Source of the DNA: JANRIC01 sp033765345
GTDB lineage: Bacteria > Bacteroidota > Bacteroidia > Cytophagales > Microscillaceae
Assembly (NCBI GenBank): GCA_033765345.1
Contig: JANRIC010000046.1
Coordinates: 1-20,092, forward strand
Direction: 5' to 3'
DNA: 20,092 nucleotides
Position 1 is the stretch's first letter. Every line of letters begins with the position of its first letter. The translations under genes and the position numbers were made by a program. The notes beneath the pieces were generated by a model. That model had not been told where the DNA came from. It searched no databases and saw only the letters and a list, made by a program, of their open reading frames with translations. Below, in pieces: positions 7,040-14,780 of the stretch.

Positions 7040-8935
7040 TTAGTACAATACTCTAAACTTAATCGTATTAGGAATGTTTTTCAATTCTGTAATAACCTTT
7101 TTGTTGTATTCTTTGTCTACATCAGTAATCACATATCCTACCTGTTCATTGGTGTTGAGATATTGCCCCAAAATATTCACTTGATTGTCAGCAAATACTT
7201 GATTGATTTTGGCCAAGATACCGGATACGTTTTTATGTACGTGCAATAGGCGATGGGCGTTTTTCTGCTCTGGAAGCTGTAAGTTTGGGAAGTTTACACT
7301 GCCGTAAGTATTGCCTTTGTTGACATAATTGATCATTTTATCAGGTACAAACTGGGCGATATTGGCTTGGGCTTCCTGGGTACTTCCGCCGATGTGTGGG
7401 GTCAAAATGACATTCGGCAGCCCTTGTAATTCGGATATAAAAGGATCCTGATTGCTTTTGGGCTCTTTGGGGAATACATCCACACTTACTCCTCTGACTT
7501 TACCACGCTCAATGGCTGCCTTGAGGGCTTTGATATCCACCACAAACCCTCGGCTGAGGTTCATAAAAATCACGCCATCTTTCATCATAGCAAAATGCTC
7601 TGCGCCGATGATATTTTTATTATCCGGGCGGCCGTCTACGTGCAGACTGATGATGTCTGCGGTAGAGAACAATTCTTCCAAAGTGCGGCATTGTCTGGCA
7701 TTCCCTAGAGCTAATTTATCTACGATGTCATAATAATATACTTCCATACCCAGGGCTTCTGCAAGTACCGAAAGTTGTGAGCCGATATTGCCATAACCGA
7801 CAATACCCAGTTTTTTGCCTCGGATTTCATTGCTGTTTTTGGCAGATTTGTTCCAGACTCCTTGGTGCATTTGGTGACTCACATCAGGAATATTTCTCAT
7901 TAGCATGATCATTTCACCAATGGCCAGCTCGACCACACTGCGGGTATTGCTGTAAGGTGCATTAAATACCACCACGCCTTTGCTTAGGCAGGCATTCAGG
8001 TCGATTTGGTTGGTGCCGATACAAAAAGCCCCTACCAACATCAATTTATTGGCATTTTCCAAGACTTTGGCCGTCACGCGTGTTTTGGAGCGAATGCCTA
8101 GAATAGATACATTTTGTATTTTCTCGGAAAGCTCATCTTCACTTAGTGCGTGGCTGATCACTTCTACATTATAGCCCTCTTTCAAGAAAATCTCTTCGGC
8201 TTTAGAGTGAATATTCTCGAGCAGGAGTACGTGGATGCGGTTTTTGGGGTAGGAAATCGCCATAGGAAGTTTATTGACGTATAAAAATTCTTCAAGAGAA
8301 GGCGTAATATGATCTGCTTTTTCAGAGACGATTTCCCGAGATACATTTTCGGTAAAAGCAAAGAATTTATTGGCAAGTCCGGCTTCACGAATTTCATAAT
8401 CGGTGTATCCGTCACCAATGACGTACACATCTCCCTGTAGGTTTAGGGCTTTGAGCTGATGTACTTTGCCTTTATTTTGAGCCAGGAAGCAGTTTTGATC
8501 ATAACCAATGATATTGCCTTGCTCATCATATAAAAAAGAATTGGCATAAATATTCTCAGGTTTGATGCCATATTCAGTGACAATGGGGGTGATAAACTCC
8601 TTAAAACCATTAGAAACGATAAGAATATAATCGGCATATTTGGTCAGAAAATGCTTATTTCTTTGAAAAGAATCGGATACTTTATCCCGAAGTTTCTCTA
8701 CCAATACAGGAAGGTGATTCCGGTGAGCTTTTAATAATTGTATTCTTTGTAAAAGCGATTCGGAAAATGATAGTTTGCCTTCCATTCCCAGTGATGTGAT
8801 TTCTCTGATTTGACTTACTATTTCATCTCGATTATCGCTGAGTGTAAGAGCAATCTCCGCCAGCTCATCCAGTCCTTCTACTTTGGTAAATGTACTGTCA
8901 AAGTCAATTACAATATATTTATTTGTTTTGTCCAT
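7040..8935 (-). CDS. serA: Fused phosphoserine phosphatase-phosphoglycerate dehydrogenase (SerB-SerA)
   Basis: The 631-aa protein joins two serine-biosynthesis enzymes. Residues 1-220 are a HAD phosphatase with SerB motifs: DFDST (11-15) with E20 just after it, motif II SNGF (108-111), a motif III lysine in NKGK (154-157), and motif IV GDGYTDYE (174-181). Residues 230-631 are a 3-phosphoglycerate dehydrogenase. Its NAD-binding GYGNIG is at 380-385, the catalytic arginine lies in NLSRG (R462), and the catalytic histidine in LTPHIGGST is H514. A C-terminal ACT domain spans about 560-631 and probably binds serine for feedback control. The dehydrogenase part (about 400 aa) has the size of E. coli SerA (410 aa). 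Together with the downstream SerC it supplies steps 1, 2 and 3 of serine synthesis. ATG start at 8933-8935. Confidence 0.92.
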   Translation of the reverse strand: MDKTNKYIVIDFDSTFTKVEGLDELAEIALTLSDNRDEIVSQIREITSLGMEGKLSFSESLLQRIQLLKAHRNHLPVLVEKLRDKVSDSFQRNKHFLTKYADYILIVSNGFKEFITPIVTEYGIKPENIYANSFLYDEQGNIIGYDQNCFLAQNKGKVHQLKALNLQGDVYVIGDGYTDYEIREAGLANKFFAFTENVSREIVSEKADHITPSLEEFLYVNKLPMAISYPKNRIHVLLLENIHSKAEEIFLKEGYNVEVISHALSEDELSEKIQNVSILGIRSKTRVTAKVLENANKLMLVGAFCIGTNQIDLNACLSKGVVVFNAPYSNTRSVVELAIGEMIMLMRNIPDVSHQMHQGVWNKSAKNSNEIRGKKLGIVGYGNIGSQLSVLAEALGMEVYYYDIVDKLALGNARQCRTLEELFSTADIISLHVDGRPDNKNIIGAEHFAMMKDGVIFMNLSRGFVVDIKALKAAIERGKVRGVSVDVFPKEPKSNQDPFISELQGLPNVILTPHIGGSTQEAQANIAQFVPDKMINYVNKGNTYGSVNFPNLQLPEQKNAHRLLHVHKNVSGILAKINQVFADNQVNILGQYLNTNEQVGYVITDVDKEYNKKVITELKNIPNTIKFRVLY

Positions 8936-9333
8936 GGATTACAAATTCTTCCTAAAATTAAAAAATGCGGATGCAAAAATAAAACTTATCCCGATATAAG
9001 TTTATTTTAATTGTTTTAGAAATTCATAAAACCTTAAAAAATTTCGTATTATAAAAATTTTATGAATAAATAGTGATAATATTATACAATTCTCCTAATT
9101 TAATACAAGTCTGGTTTTTCCGATTTTCTCATAAATTCATTTTGTATTCAAATCAAATTCACGTGGGAAAAGCTCCCGAAACGAAAATAAAAACTGTAAC
9201 TTTTTACCTATTTTAGGACTAAAACTAAACAGCAGATCAAGCTAAAAACTAATAATAAGCAAAGGCATCATAGCGTCAATTAAATCAGAAAATAGCTAAT
9301 TTCATTTTTATCAATTTATTAAATCATAAAATT
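8936..9333. other. 398-bp intergenic region between divergent genes
   Basis: This AT-rich region separates the minus-strand serine operon from the plus-strand SiaC-like gene. The serine-operon side holds a promoter-like element with an inverted repeat (8974-9003). No ORF of interest was seen. No confident promoter was found for the SiaC-like gene. Confidence 0.6.
8974..9003 (-). promoter_or_regulatory. Candidate promoter and operator of the serine operon
   Basis: On the minus strand TATTTTTG (plus coordinates 8974-8981) matches the Bacteroidetes -7 element TAnnTTTG at all fixed positions. It would place the transcript start about 30 nt before the fusion gene ATG. Directly upstream, AAACTTAT (8982-8989) and ATAAGTTT (8996-9003) form a perfect 8-bp inverted repeat with a 6-nt centre. 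The repeat lies in the spacer and reaches the expected -33 position, where no TTTG is visible. This arrangement suggests an operator or an activator-dependent promoter. Confidence 0.45.
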
Positions 9334-9705
9334 ATGAGAATAAAAAGCACCAAAGAATATATACCAGATATTCGTTTTGACGATCAGCAGGGAGAAATCT
9401 GGATTGAGGGCGAATCTTATCATGAATATACTTTGGAGGTATTTAAACCTGTTTTTGAGTGGATAGACAAGTACACTTCTACGCCCGGAAAAAAACTGAG
9501 TATCAATTTTAAATTATTATATTTTAATACCAGCTCTGCCCGGATTTTTTTGGATATTATGAGTAGGCTCGAGACTTATCACCACAAACACAATGGGACG
9601 GTGGTAATCAATTGGTACTATGAAAAAACGGATATTGACATGCTGGACAGCGGCGAGAAATACGCCGAAGACGTAAACATACCGTTTAATTTTATCAAGT
9701 ATTAA
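9334..9705 (+). CDS. SiaC family (DUF1987) regulatory phosphoprotein
   Basis: The 123-aa protein matches the SiaC/DUF1987 family. The family signature is a central strand with the phosphorylatable segment YFNTSSAR (63-70, T66 with S67 and S68), followed by an amphipathic helix and a C-terminal strand ending in PFNF. In Pseudomonas aeruginosa, SiaC is phosphorylated by the SiaB kinase and dephosphorylated by the SiaA phosphatase. Its unphosphorylated form activates the diguanylate cyclase SiaD. None of those partners is near this gene in the window, so partner and output are unknown here. The protein has no signal peptide and is near full family length. Confidence 0.8.
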   Translation: MRIKSTKEYIPDIRFDDQQGEIWIEGESYHEYTLEVFKPVFEWIDKYTSTPGKKLSINFKLLYFNTSSARIFLDIMSRLETYHHKHNGTVVINWYYEKTDIDMLDSGEKYAEDVNIPFNFIKY

Positions 9706-9794
9706 ATCAATCTGATAGGGAGGGAGTTTTTTATAAATTTGTAAAAGCTTTTTATGGTTCTCTGACAATTCTTGTTAAAATCTGTATTTCATCT

Positions 9795-9873
9795 CATCCT
9801 TCTCCCAAAAGAGAATGGCTTTACAATCAGATGATTAGCTCCCTTCTCCATATTGGAGAAGGGCTAGGGATGC
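9795..9873. repeat. Pair of REP-like hairpins in inverted orientation
   Basis: The right hairpin is perfect: CCCTTCTCCA (9841-9850) and TGGAGAAGGG (9854-9863), loop TAT, followed by CTAGGGATG. The left hairpin (CATCC at 9795-9799, then stem TTCTC 9800-9804 / GAGAA 9811-9815) reads like an inverted, decayed copy of the same unit. Two facing hairpins in the gap between convergent genes (9706-9925) resemble an extragenic palindromic repeat doublet. The element may also end transcription from both sides. Confidence 0.5.
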
Positions 9874-9925
9874 GACACATTCCACAAAAAATATCAGACA
9901 ATTCCCCCTGTATTCAGATGCCCTT

Positions 9926-10963
9926 TTAGTGTTTTTTATAGCGGCGGATGTAGGCTACAAGCGCAACAATTCCTGCCAGAATGACCAAAGTAGGTAATCC
10001 AAACACCATCACAAACATAGCCAGGGTAAAACCCAAAGTGCCTTTCCAGTCGTGTACTTCAAAATCTGAGGCTTCAAAAGGTAAGAGGTTTTTTTTATCC
10101 AAGGGAGCTTTTTGGCGTTCGTCAATTTGTCTAAAGTAGAACTCGGCTTTTTTGACGATAGGTTCTATCTTGAATTTTTCATTCCGATAGCCGTATCGAA
10201 TCAATATATTATTTTGTGGTTCAGGCTCTAGATGAGTAAATTCATAGAACAATCGTTGATTTTTCTTATCTAAGCGAAATCCTTTGAGGGGTGCGATGCC
10301 AAGAATATCTTTGGGATTTAGTTGATCCATGAAATGCACGTGGATGCTTCCCTGTTCTATGGTTTTTGCCCAGACTTTGCCAGATTCAAGCAAATACGTA
10401 AAACCGTTGTTTGAGTCCGAGCTATAGCCTTGAAGTAAGGCACCTGAGTTGGTATTTACAATGAAATAAACCGTGATTTGATGGGTTTCTCCTGCTTTAA
10501 ACTCACTTTCCCATACGTACCAATTTTCAGGAGATTCAAGTACTCCTACATCTTTAAAAACTTCGGAATGCCCTTCCACCATCTTTTCTGCCTTTTGTGG
10601 CAACCCATCATTGAATACTTGCAAGGCATAAATGTCTGTAAAATGTACGGAATATACATTTTTATCTTGAAAAGTGCTGTTGATGGGATATCCTACTTTC
10701 AGGCGGATATTTTGATCACTTAGGCTTTTGAGATAATATTGTCCTTTTACTACTGCAAAACCTTTGTACAATAAGATGTGCACTTCTTCACGCTGCATTT
10801 GAATTTTATCCAAATAAAGGCTATCCTCCAAAAAGATAGGGACAAATCCTGTACTCCCTCCAATACTCCAAAAGCCTGGCATCGCAATATTGGCTTTTGA
10901 ACCCAGAGGGATTAAAAACGTGATCCACAGAAAAAAAAGAAGAGTTTTTTTGTTTTTAGCCAT
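9926..10963 (-). CDS. Exported protein of unknown function with C-terminal membrane helix
   Basis: I do not recognise the family of this 345-aa protein. An N-terminal Sec signal peptide (about residues 1-24, cleavage near SKA-NIAMPG) is followed by a beta-rich ectodomain of about 285 residues. A hydrophobic helix at about 311-338 and a short basic tail RRYKKH follow. This predicts a type I inner-membrane protein with a periplasmic domain. The ectodomain contains alternating strand patterns such as MQREEVHILLYKGFAVVKG and QITVYFIV, suggestive of a beta-sandwich. Only 44 nt separate it from the upstream mlaE-like gene on the same strand, so the two are probably one transcript and might share a function at the membrane. 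ATG start at 10961-10963. Confidence 0.7.
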   Translation of the reverse strand: MAKNKKTLLFFLWITFLIPLGSKANIAMPGFWSIGGSTGFVPIFLEDSLYLDKIQMQREEVHILLYKGFAVVKGQYYLKSLSDQNIRLKVGYPINSTFQDKNVYSVHFTDIYALQVFNDGLPQKAEKMVEGHSEVFKDVGVLESPENWYVWESEFKAGETHQITVYFIVNTNSGALLQGYSSDSNNGFTYLLESGKVWAKTIEQGSIHVHFMDQLNPKDILGIAPLKGFRLDKKNQRLFYEFTHLEPEPQNNILIRYGYRNEKFKIEPIVKKAEFYFRQIDERQKAPLDKKNLLPFEASDFEVHDWKGTLGFTLAMFVMVFGLPTLVILAGIVALVAYIRRYKKH

Positions 10964-11007
10964 ATACCAAACAAACGATTATTTTGGGTTTAGTTCTTTT
11001 TTTGATC

Positions 11008-11742
11008 TTAGCTCAAAAGCAACTGTGCAAGCACAAAATCAGCCAATAATACAGCAATGGTCGAGTTGGTTACTGCCTGTGTGCTTGACTGCCCCACTTC
11101 CAAAGCTCCGCCGCGGGTGTAAAAACCCTTATAAGCTGAAATGGAAGCAATCAAAAAAGCAAAAACAAAGGATTTGATCAATGCAAAAGTTACACTGAAT
11201 GAATTAAAATCAGCACGAATCCCTTTTACATACTCCACCTCTGTCATAATTCCTGTGAGCGTACCGGCTAAAAACCCTCCAGTAATGGATAAAAATCCTG
11301 CTAGTACGACCAACATCGGTATCGTAATCACAGCAGCAAGTATCTTGGGCAACACCAGATAGGAGATAGAATTAATGCCCATAACTTCCAGCGCATCAAT
11401 CTGCTCCGTAATTCGCATTGTACCTAGCTGCCCGGCGATATTAGAACCAACTTTACCAGCAAGTACTACGCAAGTAATGGTGGGAGCAAGCTCCAGAACG
11501 GTCATATCCCGCACTACCTGTCCAATAATATAATTGGGAATCAATGGGCTAATGAGGTTATAGGCTGTTTGTACGGCACTTACCGCCCCAATAAAAGTAG
11601 AAACTATCACCACAATAAATACCGAGTTGGTACCTATAAGGATACATTCGTCAATGACCAGTTTGACATACACTACAAACCTTTCCCGGTTAGCAAAAAG
11701 ATTATAGATGAATATTGTAAATTTTCCAAGATTTGCCAGCAT
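11008..11742 (-). CDS. mlaE: MlaE-type ABC transporter permease
   Basis: This 244-aa inner-membrane protein has the MlaE/YrbE signature. The segment ELAPTITCVVLAGKVGS starts near residue 84 and is followed by GQLGTMRITEQIDALEVMG (104-122). The C-terminal GGALEVGQSSTQAV lies near 211-224. Several hydrophobic helices are visible (about 33-62, 84-103, 127-150, 152-165, 186-203 and 226-243). In E. coli, MlaE works with the ATPase MlaF, the substrate-binding protein MlaD and MlaB to move phospholipids between the membranes. The usual mlaF partner is not adjacent: the next gene downstream encodes an unknown exported protein, and the upstream gene is divergent. The ATPase may be encoded elsewhere. 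The 59-bp gap to the divergent SDR gene must hold the start signals for both. Confidence 0.9.
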   Translation of the reverse strand: MLANLGKFTIFIYNLFANRERFVVYVKLVIDECILIGTNSVFIVVIVSTFIGAVSAVQTAYNLISPLIPNYIIGQVVRDMTVLELAPTITCVVLAGKVGSNIAGQLGTMRITEQIDALEVMGINSISYLVLPKILAAVITIPMLVVLAGFLSITGGFLAGTLTGIMTEVEYVKGIRADFNSFSVTFALIKSFVFAFLIASISAYKGFYTRGGALEVGQSSTQAVTNSTIAVLLADFVLAQLLLS

Positions 11743-11801
11743 AGTTTTTTATATTTATACACAAATTAATTGTAGTCTTAAATCTATTAATCTTTTTTAC
11801 T

Positions 11802-12506
11802 ATGAACAAATTTATCGTTGTGACGGGAGGAAGCAAAGGGATTGGAAAAGAAATTATTAAAAAATTTACTCGCGAAGGTTTTGATGCTGCTACCTGCGCC
11901 CGTCAGGAAGATGAACTCAAACAAGTCCAAAAAGTTGTGCTTGAAGAATCTAACCGTATGGTGTATTATCAAACAGCCGACTTATCGCTCAAAGAAGACG
12001 TTTTGGCTTTTGGTGATTATATCAAGAGCTTGGATCGGGATATTGATGTGTTGGTGAATAATACGGGAGTTTTTATGCCCGGAATCTTATTGGATGAGCC
12101 TGATGGGAATCTAGACCGAATGATTCACACCAATTTATACAGTGCGTATCATCTGGTACGTGCCCTTGTACCGAAAATGGCTGCCCGCAAAGAAGGATAT
12201 ATATTTAATATCTGCTCCATAGCCAGCATTTTCGCTTATCCGAATGGTGGGTCTTATGCTATTTCCAAATTTGCGCTTTATGGTATGACCAAAGTACTGC
12301 GTGAAGAACTAAAAACATCAGGTATCCGAGTGACTGCGGTTTTGCCAGGAGCAACCCTGACTTCAAGCTGGGAAGGCGTAAATATCCCCTCAGAGCGGTT
12401 TATGAAGCCGGAAGACGTAGCCGAAGCGGTTTATTCTGCGTATATGCTTTCAAGACAATCCGTTGTGGAAGAAATTATCATTCGCCCTCAATTGGGTGAT
12501 CTTTAG
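11802..12506 (+). CDS. Short-chain dehydrogenase/reductase (SDR)
   Basis: The 234-aa protein is a classical SDR oxidoreductase. The cofactor motif TGGSKGIG is at 8-15, and R34 after the second strand favours NADP(H). The structural motif is LVNNTG (84-89), with T in place of the usual A. The catalytic residues are S139 and the pair Y152-x-x-x-K156 in YAISK. It resembles 3-oxoacyl-ACP reductase-like enzymes, but the substrate cannot be deduced. It is soluble, with no signal peptide. The secreted serpin gene starts 48 nt downstream on the same strand, which permits co-transcription but gives no obvious functional link. Confidence 0.88.
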   Translation: MNKFIVVTGGSKGIGKEIIKKFTREGFDAATCARQEDELKQVQKVVLEESNRMVYYQTADLSLKEDVLAFGDYIKSLDRDIDVLVNNTGVFMPGILLDEPDGNLDRMIHTNLYSAYHLVRALVPKMAARKEGYIFNICSIASIFAYPNGGSYAISKFALYGMTKVLREELKTSGIRVTAVLPGATLTSSWEGVNIPSERFMKPEDVAEAVYSAYMLSRQSVVEEIIIRPQLGDL

Positions 12507-12554
12507 GCATTTCTTTTTATACTGAAACTATAAACTACATTCACTTACAAATTT

Positions 12555-13811
12555 ATGAAAAAGCTGCTTCTACCTTTATGGATGCTTATCGCCTTGAATC
12601 TTTATGCTCAAGACGGTTCTCTTTTTAAGGAAGACATTACCGACCTTGCAAGCCGTAATAATCTTTTTGCTTTTGAATACTACCATTACCTTAGCAAAAA
12701 AGACAGCCGTAATTTATTTTTTTCTCCTTTTTCAATTGTAACCACCATGGCAACCTTGTATGCCGGGTCAAAGGGGAATACTGCCGAAGAATTGGCCGGG
12801 GTTTTTCACTTTTCACAAGATGTAAATCAGCAAAATCTTGATTTTTTACAGCTTTTGAATCATTACAAAAGCCTTAATTCTTCTGTACTGCAATTAAAAA
12901 TGCTTCATAATTTCTGGGTACAATCGGAATATATTTTTCAAGAAGATTATTTAAAAAGTATTTCTAGGCATTACCAGGCCTATGTCAAAAACCTGGATTT
13001 TAGACTTAAGCCTGAAGAAAGCCGCAAAATTATTAATCAAGAGGTAAAGCAACAATCTCAGAATATGATCCCCGAATTACTTCCCCAGGGTTTTATTACG
13101 GACAGAAGCCGGATGATTGTCACCAATCTTATATTCCTAGATGCACTTTGGCAAAATCCTTTTGACCCTTTATATAATAACAAAGGGGTTTTTTATAGTG
13201 GAAATTCAGAGATCGATGGGGTGGATTATATGACATCAAAAAATGTGTTGGTCAATTATTATGAAAATAATGAGTATCAGCTTCTTGAAATGCCTTACCA
13301 GGGGGCTAATCTGGGAATGTTGCTTATTTTGCCCAAGCAAAAAGACGGGATTCAACGGATGTCATTGGATGCTGAATTTTATGCGGAAAAGTCCACAATT
13401 TCCAAACAACAGGAAGATTCTTTATTGTTTGAGGAGATCAACCAGGATTCTGTCTTTTTTTATCACAAAGTAGATATTATTTTCCCTAAGTTTAAATTCA
13501 ACAGCACGCTGAATCTCAAGGAGGATTTGATCGCGCTGGGTCTGGGAAATTCCTTTCAAGAGGCTGCCGACTTTTCGGAGATTACTGGTAAAAATGACTT
13601 ATACCTTGGAGAAGCCTTGCACCAAACTGTTGTAGAAGTCAATGAAACGGGTACAAAAGCTATAGCTGCTACGGCCATCGGTTCTGTGGAGAAAGGTATC
13701 ACAAAACCCAAAGTATTCAAAGCCGATCACCCTTTTGTATTTATTATTCGAGATCGTAGCAATGGTGTCATCCTGTTTATGGGAAGGGTCATGAATCCTT
13801 TGGAAAAGTAG
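12555..13811 (+). CDS. Secreted serpin (serine protease inhibitor)
   Basis: The 418-aa protein has a cleavable Sec signal (about residues 1-18, ending LNLYA) and a full serpin fold of about 385 residues. Family landmarks include NLFFSPFSIVTTMATLYAGS (53-72), the NLIFLDALWQNPF strand (191-203) and the C-terminal DHPFVFIIRDRSNGVILFMGRV (391-412). The hinge ETGTKAIAAT (364-373) keeps the small residues needed for loop insertion, so it should be inhibitory. Counting 17 residues from E364 (P17) puts P1 at K380, just before G381, which would favour trypsin-like targets. Counting back from the C-terminal side, the P1 assignment could shift by one to E379. Export predicts action in the periplasm or outside the cell. 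Confidence 0.93.
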   Translation: MKKLLLPLWMLIALNLYAQDGSLFKEDITDLASRNNLFAFEYYHYLSKKDSRNLFFSPFSIVTTMATLYAGSKGNTAEELAGVFHFSQDVNQQNLDFLQLLNHYKSLNSSVLQLKMLHNFWVQSEYIFQEDYLKSISRHYQAYVKNLDFRLKPEESRKIINQEVKQQSQNMIPELLPQGFITDRSRMIVTNLIFLDALWQNPFDPLYNNKGVFYSGNSEIDGVDYMTSKNVLVNYYENNEYQLLEMPYQGANLGMLLILPKQKDGIQRMSLDAEFYAEKSTISKQQEDSLLFEEINQDSVFFYHKVDIIFPKFKFNSTLNLKEDLIALGLGNSFQEAADFSEITGKNDLYLGEALHQTVVEVNETGTKAIAATAIGSVEKGITKPKVFKADHPFVFIIRDRSNGVILFMGRVMNPLEK

Positions 13812-13833
13812 ACCAAGATGATTGAAAATTCTC

Positions 13834-13865
13834 AAAAGTGTAAAGCGTTGAGGCTTTACACTTTT
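13834..13865. terminator. Perfect 13-bp bidirectional terminator hairpin
   Basis: AAAAGTGTAAAGC (13834-13846) pairs perfectly with GCTTTACACTTTT (13853-13865) around the 6-nt loop GTTGAG. The stem ends in A/T tracts on both sides, so it can act in both directions. It lies between the stops of the serpin gene and the convergent beta-lactamase gene, 22 nt after the first and 12 nt after the second. Confidence 0.8.
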
Positions 13866-13877
13866 GCAAGACTGAGA

Positions 13878-14738
13878 CTATTCTATTATTTTTAGATTTT
13901 GGAAAATTTTTTTTGTTATTTCTTTTCTACAAGAACCAAAATCGTCTCTTTTATACGTCCTATCCTGTAAAAGCCGTGTAGCAAAAAAGTAAATTCCATT
14001 TTCACGCTCCACATAACCTACCCACCAACCTGTGTTTGTGTTGTTTTCTCTTGTCCAGCCAGTTTTTGCCCTGATGGTATAATTTGTATTTTGCTCGGTT
14101 ATCATGACACGTTTTACGATTTCAATATTTCGTTTTGAAAACGGAAGTTTTTCCTGATATAAATTTTTAATAAATTCTACTTGATTGATCGGTGAAACAG
14201 CAAATTCTCCAAAATTCCAAAAATCATCATCAAGCTGCGAGAGGTTGAGATTTCCATAATTGCACCTTGTCAGATACTCTTTATAATTTTTTCTGCCGAT
14301 CCTTTTTGCCAATTCAATAAATACCCAACCCGCTGAAATTTCAAATGCTTTTTCTACGGTCATATCGTGGTATATTTCTGGTCTATAGCCGTACTTCATG
14401 GTATCTGTACTCCCGACCCATTTTATTACTTCTTTTTCATTGACTATTGTTTTTGTTTGAAGTGCAATAAGCAAGTTGATGATTTTGAATGTTGATGCAG
14501 GTAATGTTTCTTTTTTAACGCCCAGGGTGTCTGACAAAATCCATTTTCGATGATTATTGTCATAGATTGCAATAGAGCCGTCAACAGAGCAACTGTCAAA
14601 GTATTTTTTAAATTTTTCTTGCACCCAAACAGTGTCTTCAAGTAATACAGTAGCGTTGGTATCAGTCTTTTTTTGTGATAAACAAGCGTTAGCCAGCCCT
14701 GAATAAAAAAGCCCTACCATGATATATTTCAGTTTCAT
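13878..14738 (-). CDS. bla: Class D (OXA-type) beta-lactamase, probable lipoprotein
   Basis: Numbered from an upstream in-frame TTG at 14778-14780, the protein shows the class D motif set: STFK (96-99, nucleophile S96 and the lysine that is carbamylated in this class), YGN (175-177), a tryptophan in DDFW (W188) and KTG (239-241). The second active-site motif, usually S-x-V, reads S149-A150-G151. I place the start at ATG 14736-14738 (residue 15 of that numbering). It opens a good signal peptide, MKLKYIMVGLFYSGLANAC, ending at a cysteine that may be lipidated; the product is then 286 aa. It should act in the periplasm on penicillins or related substrates, or be a sensor-like homologue (BlaR1 domains are related). 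No transposase or cassette site is adjacent. Confidence 0.87.
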   Translation of the reverse strand: MKLKYIMVGLFYSGLANACLSQKKTDTNATVLLEDTVWVQEKFKKYFDSCSVDGSIAIYDNNHRKWILSDTLGVKKETLPASTFKIINLLIALQTKTIVNEKEVIKWVGSTDTMKYGYRPEIYHDMTVEKAFEISAGWVFIELAKRIGRKNYKEYLTRCNYGNLNLSQLDDDFWNFGEFAVSPINQVEFIKNLYQEKLPFSKRNIEIVKRVMITEQNTNYTIRAKTGWTRENNTNTGWWVGYVERENGIYFFATRLLQDRTYKRDDFGSCRKEITKKIFQNLKIIE

Positions 14739-14761
14739 TTTGGTTTGGTTTGTTAGGCTTG

Positions 14762-14780
14762 TTGCCAATTGGGTTGGCAA
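14762..14780. repeat. Inverted repeat upstream of the beta-lactamase gene
   Basis: TTGCCAA (14762-14768) and TTGGCAA (14774-14780) form a perfect 7-bp inverted repeat with a 5-nt centre. It lies about 24 bp upstream of the chosen ATG. This is a plausible operator or leader hairpin for the beta-lactamase gene; no regulator gene is next to it. Confidence 0.4.

Noticed and set aside
9160..9180. Small GGGA/TCCC hairpin in the gap before the SiaC-like gene
   Set aside because: The stem is only about 4 bp and lacks a T tract or any nearby gene end; not distinguishable from chance.
10927..10955. Poly-A/poly-T runs in the first codons of the exported 345-aa protein as a phase-variation switch
   Set aside because: The runs are 7-8 nt and explained by Lys and Phe codons in a signal peptide of an AT-rich genome; there is no evidence of slippage or an alternative frame product.
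14752..14758. GTTAGGC, an integron attC core-like word, upstream of the class D beta-lactamase gene
   Set aside because: No partner core site, L box pair or second attC was found at the 3' side of the gene, and no integrase is present; a 7-mer match is expected by chance.
14739..14780. N-terminal extension of the beta-lactamase to TTG 14778-14780
   Set aside because: It puts 14 polar residues before a normal signal peptide that starts with its own ATG at 14736-14738.
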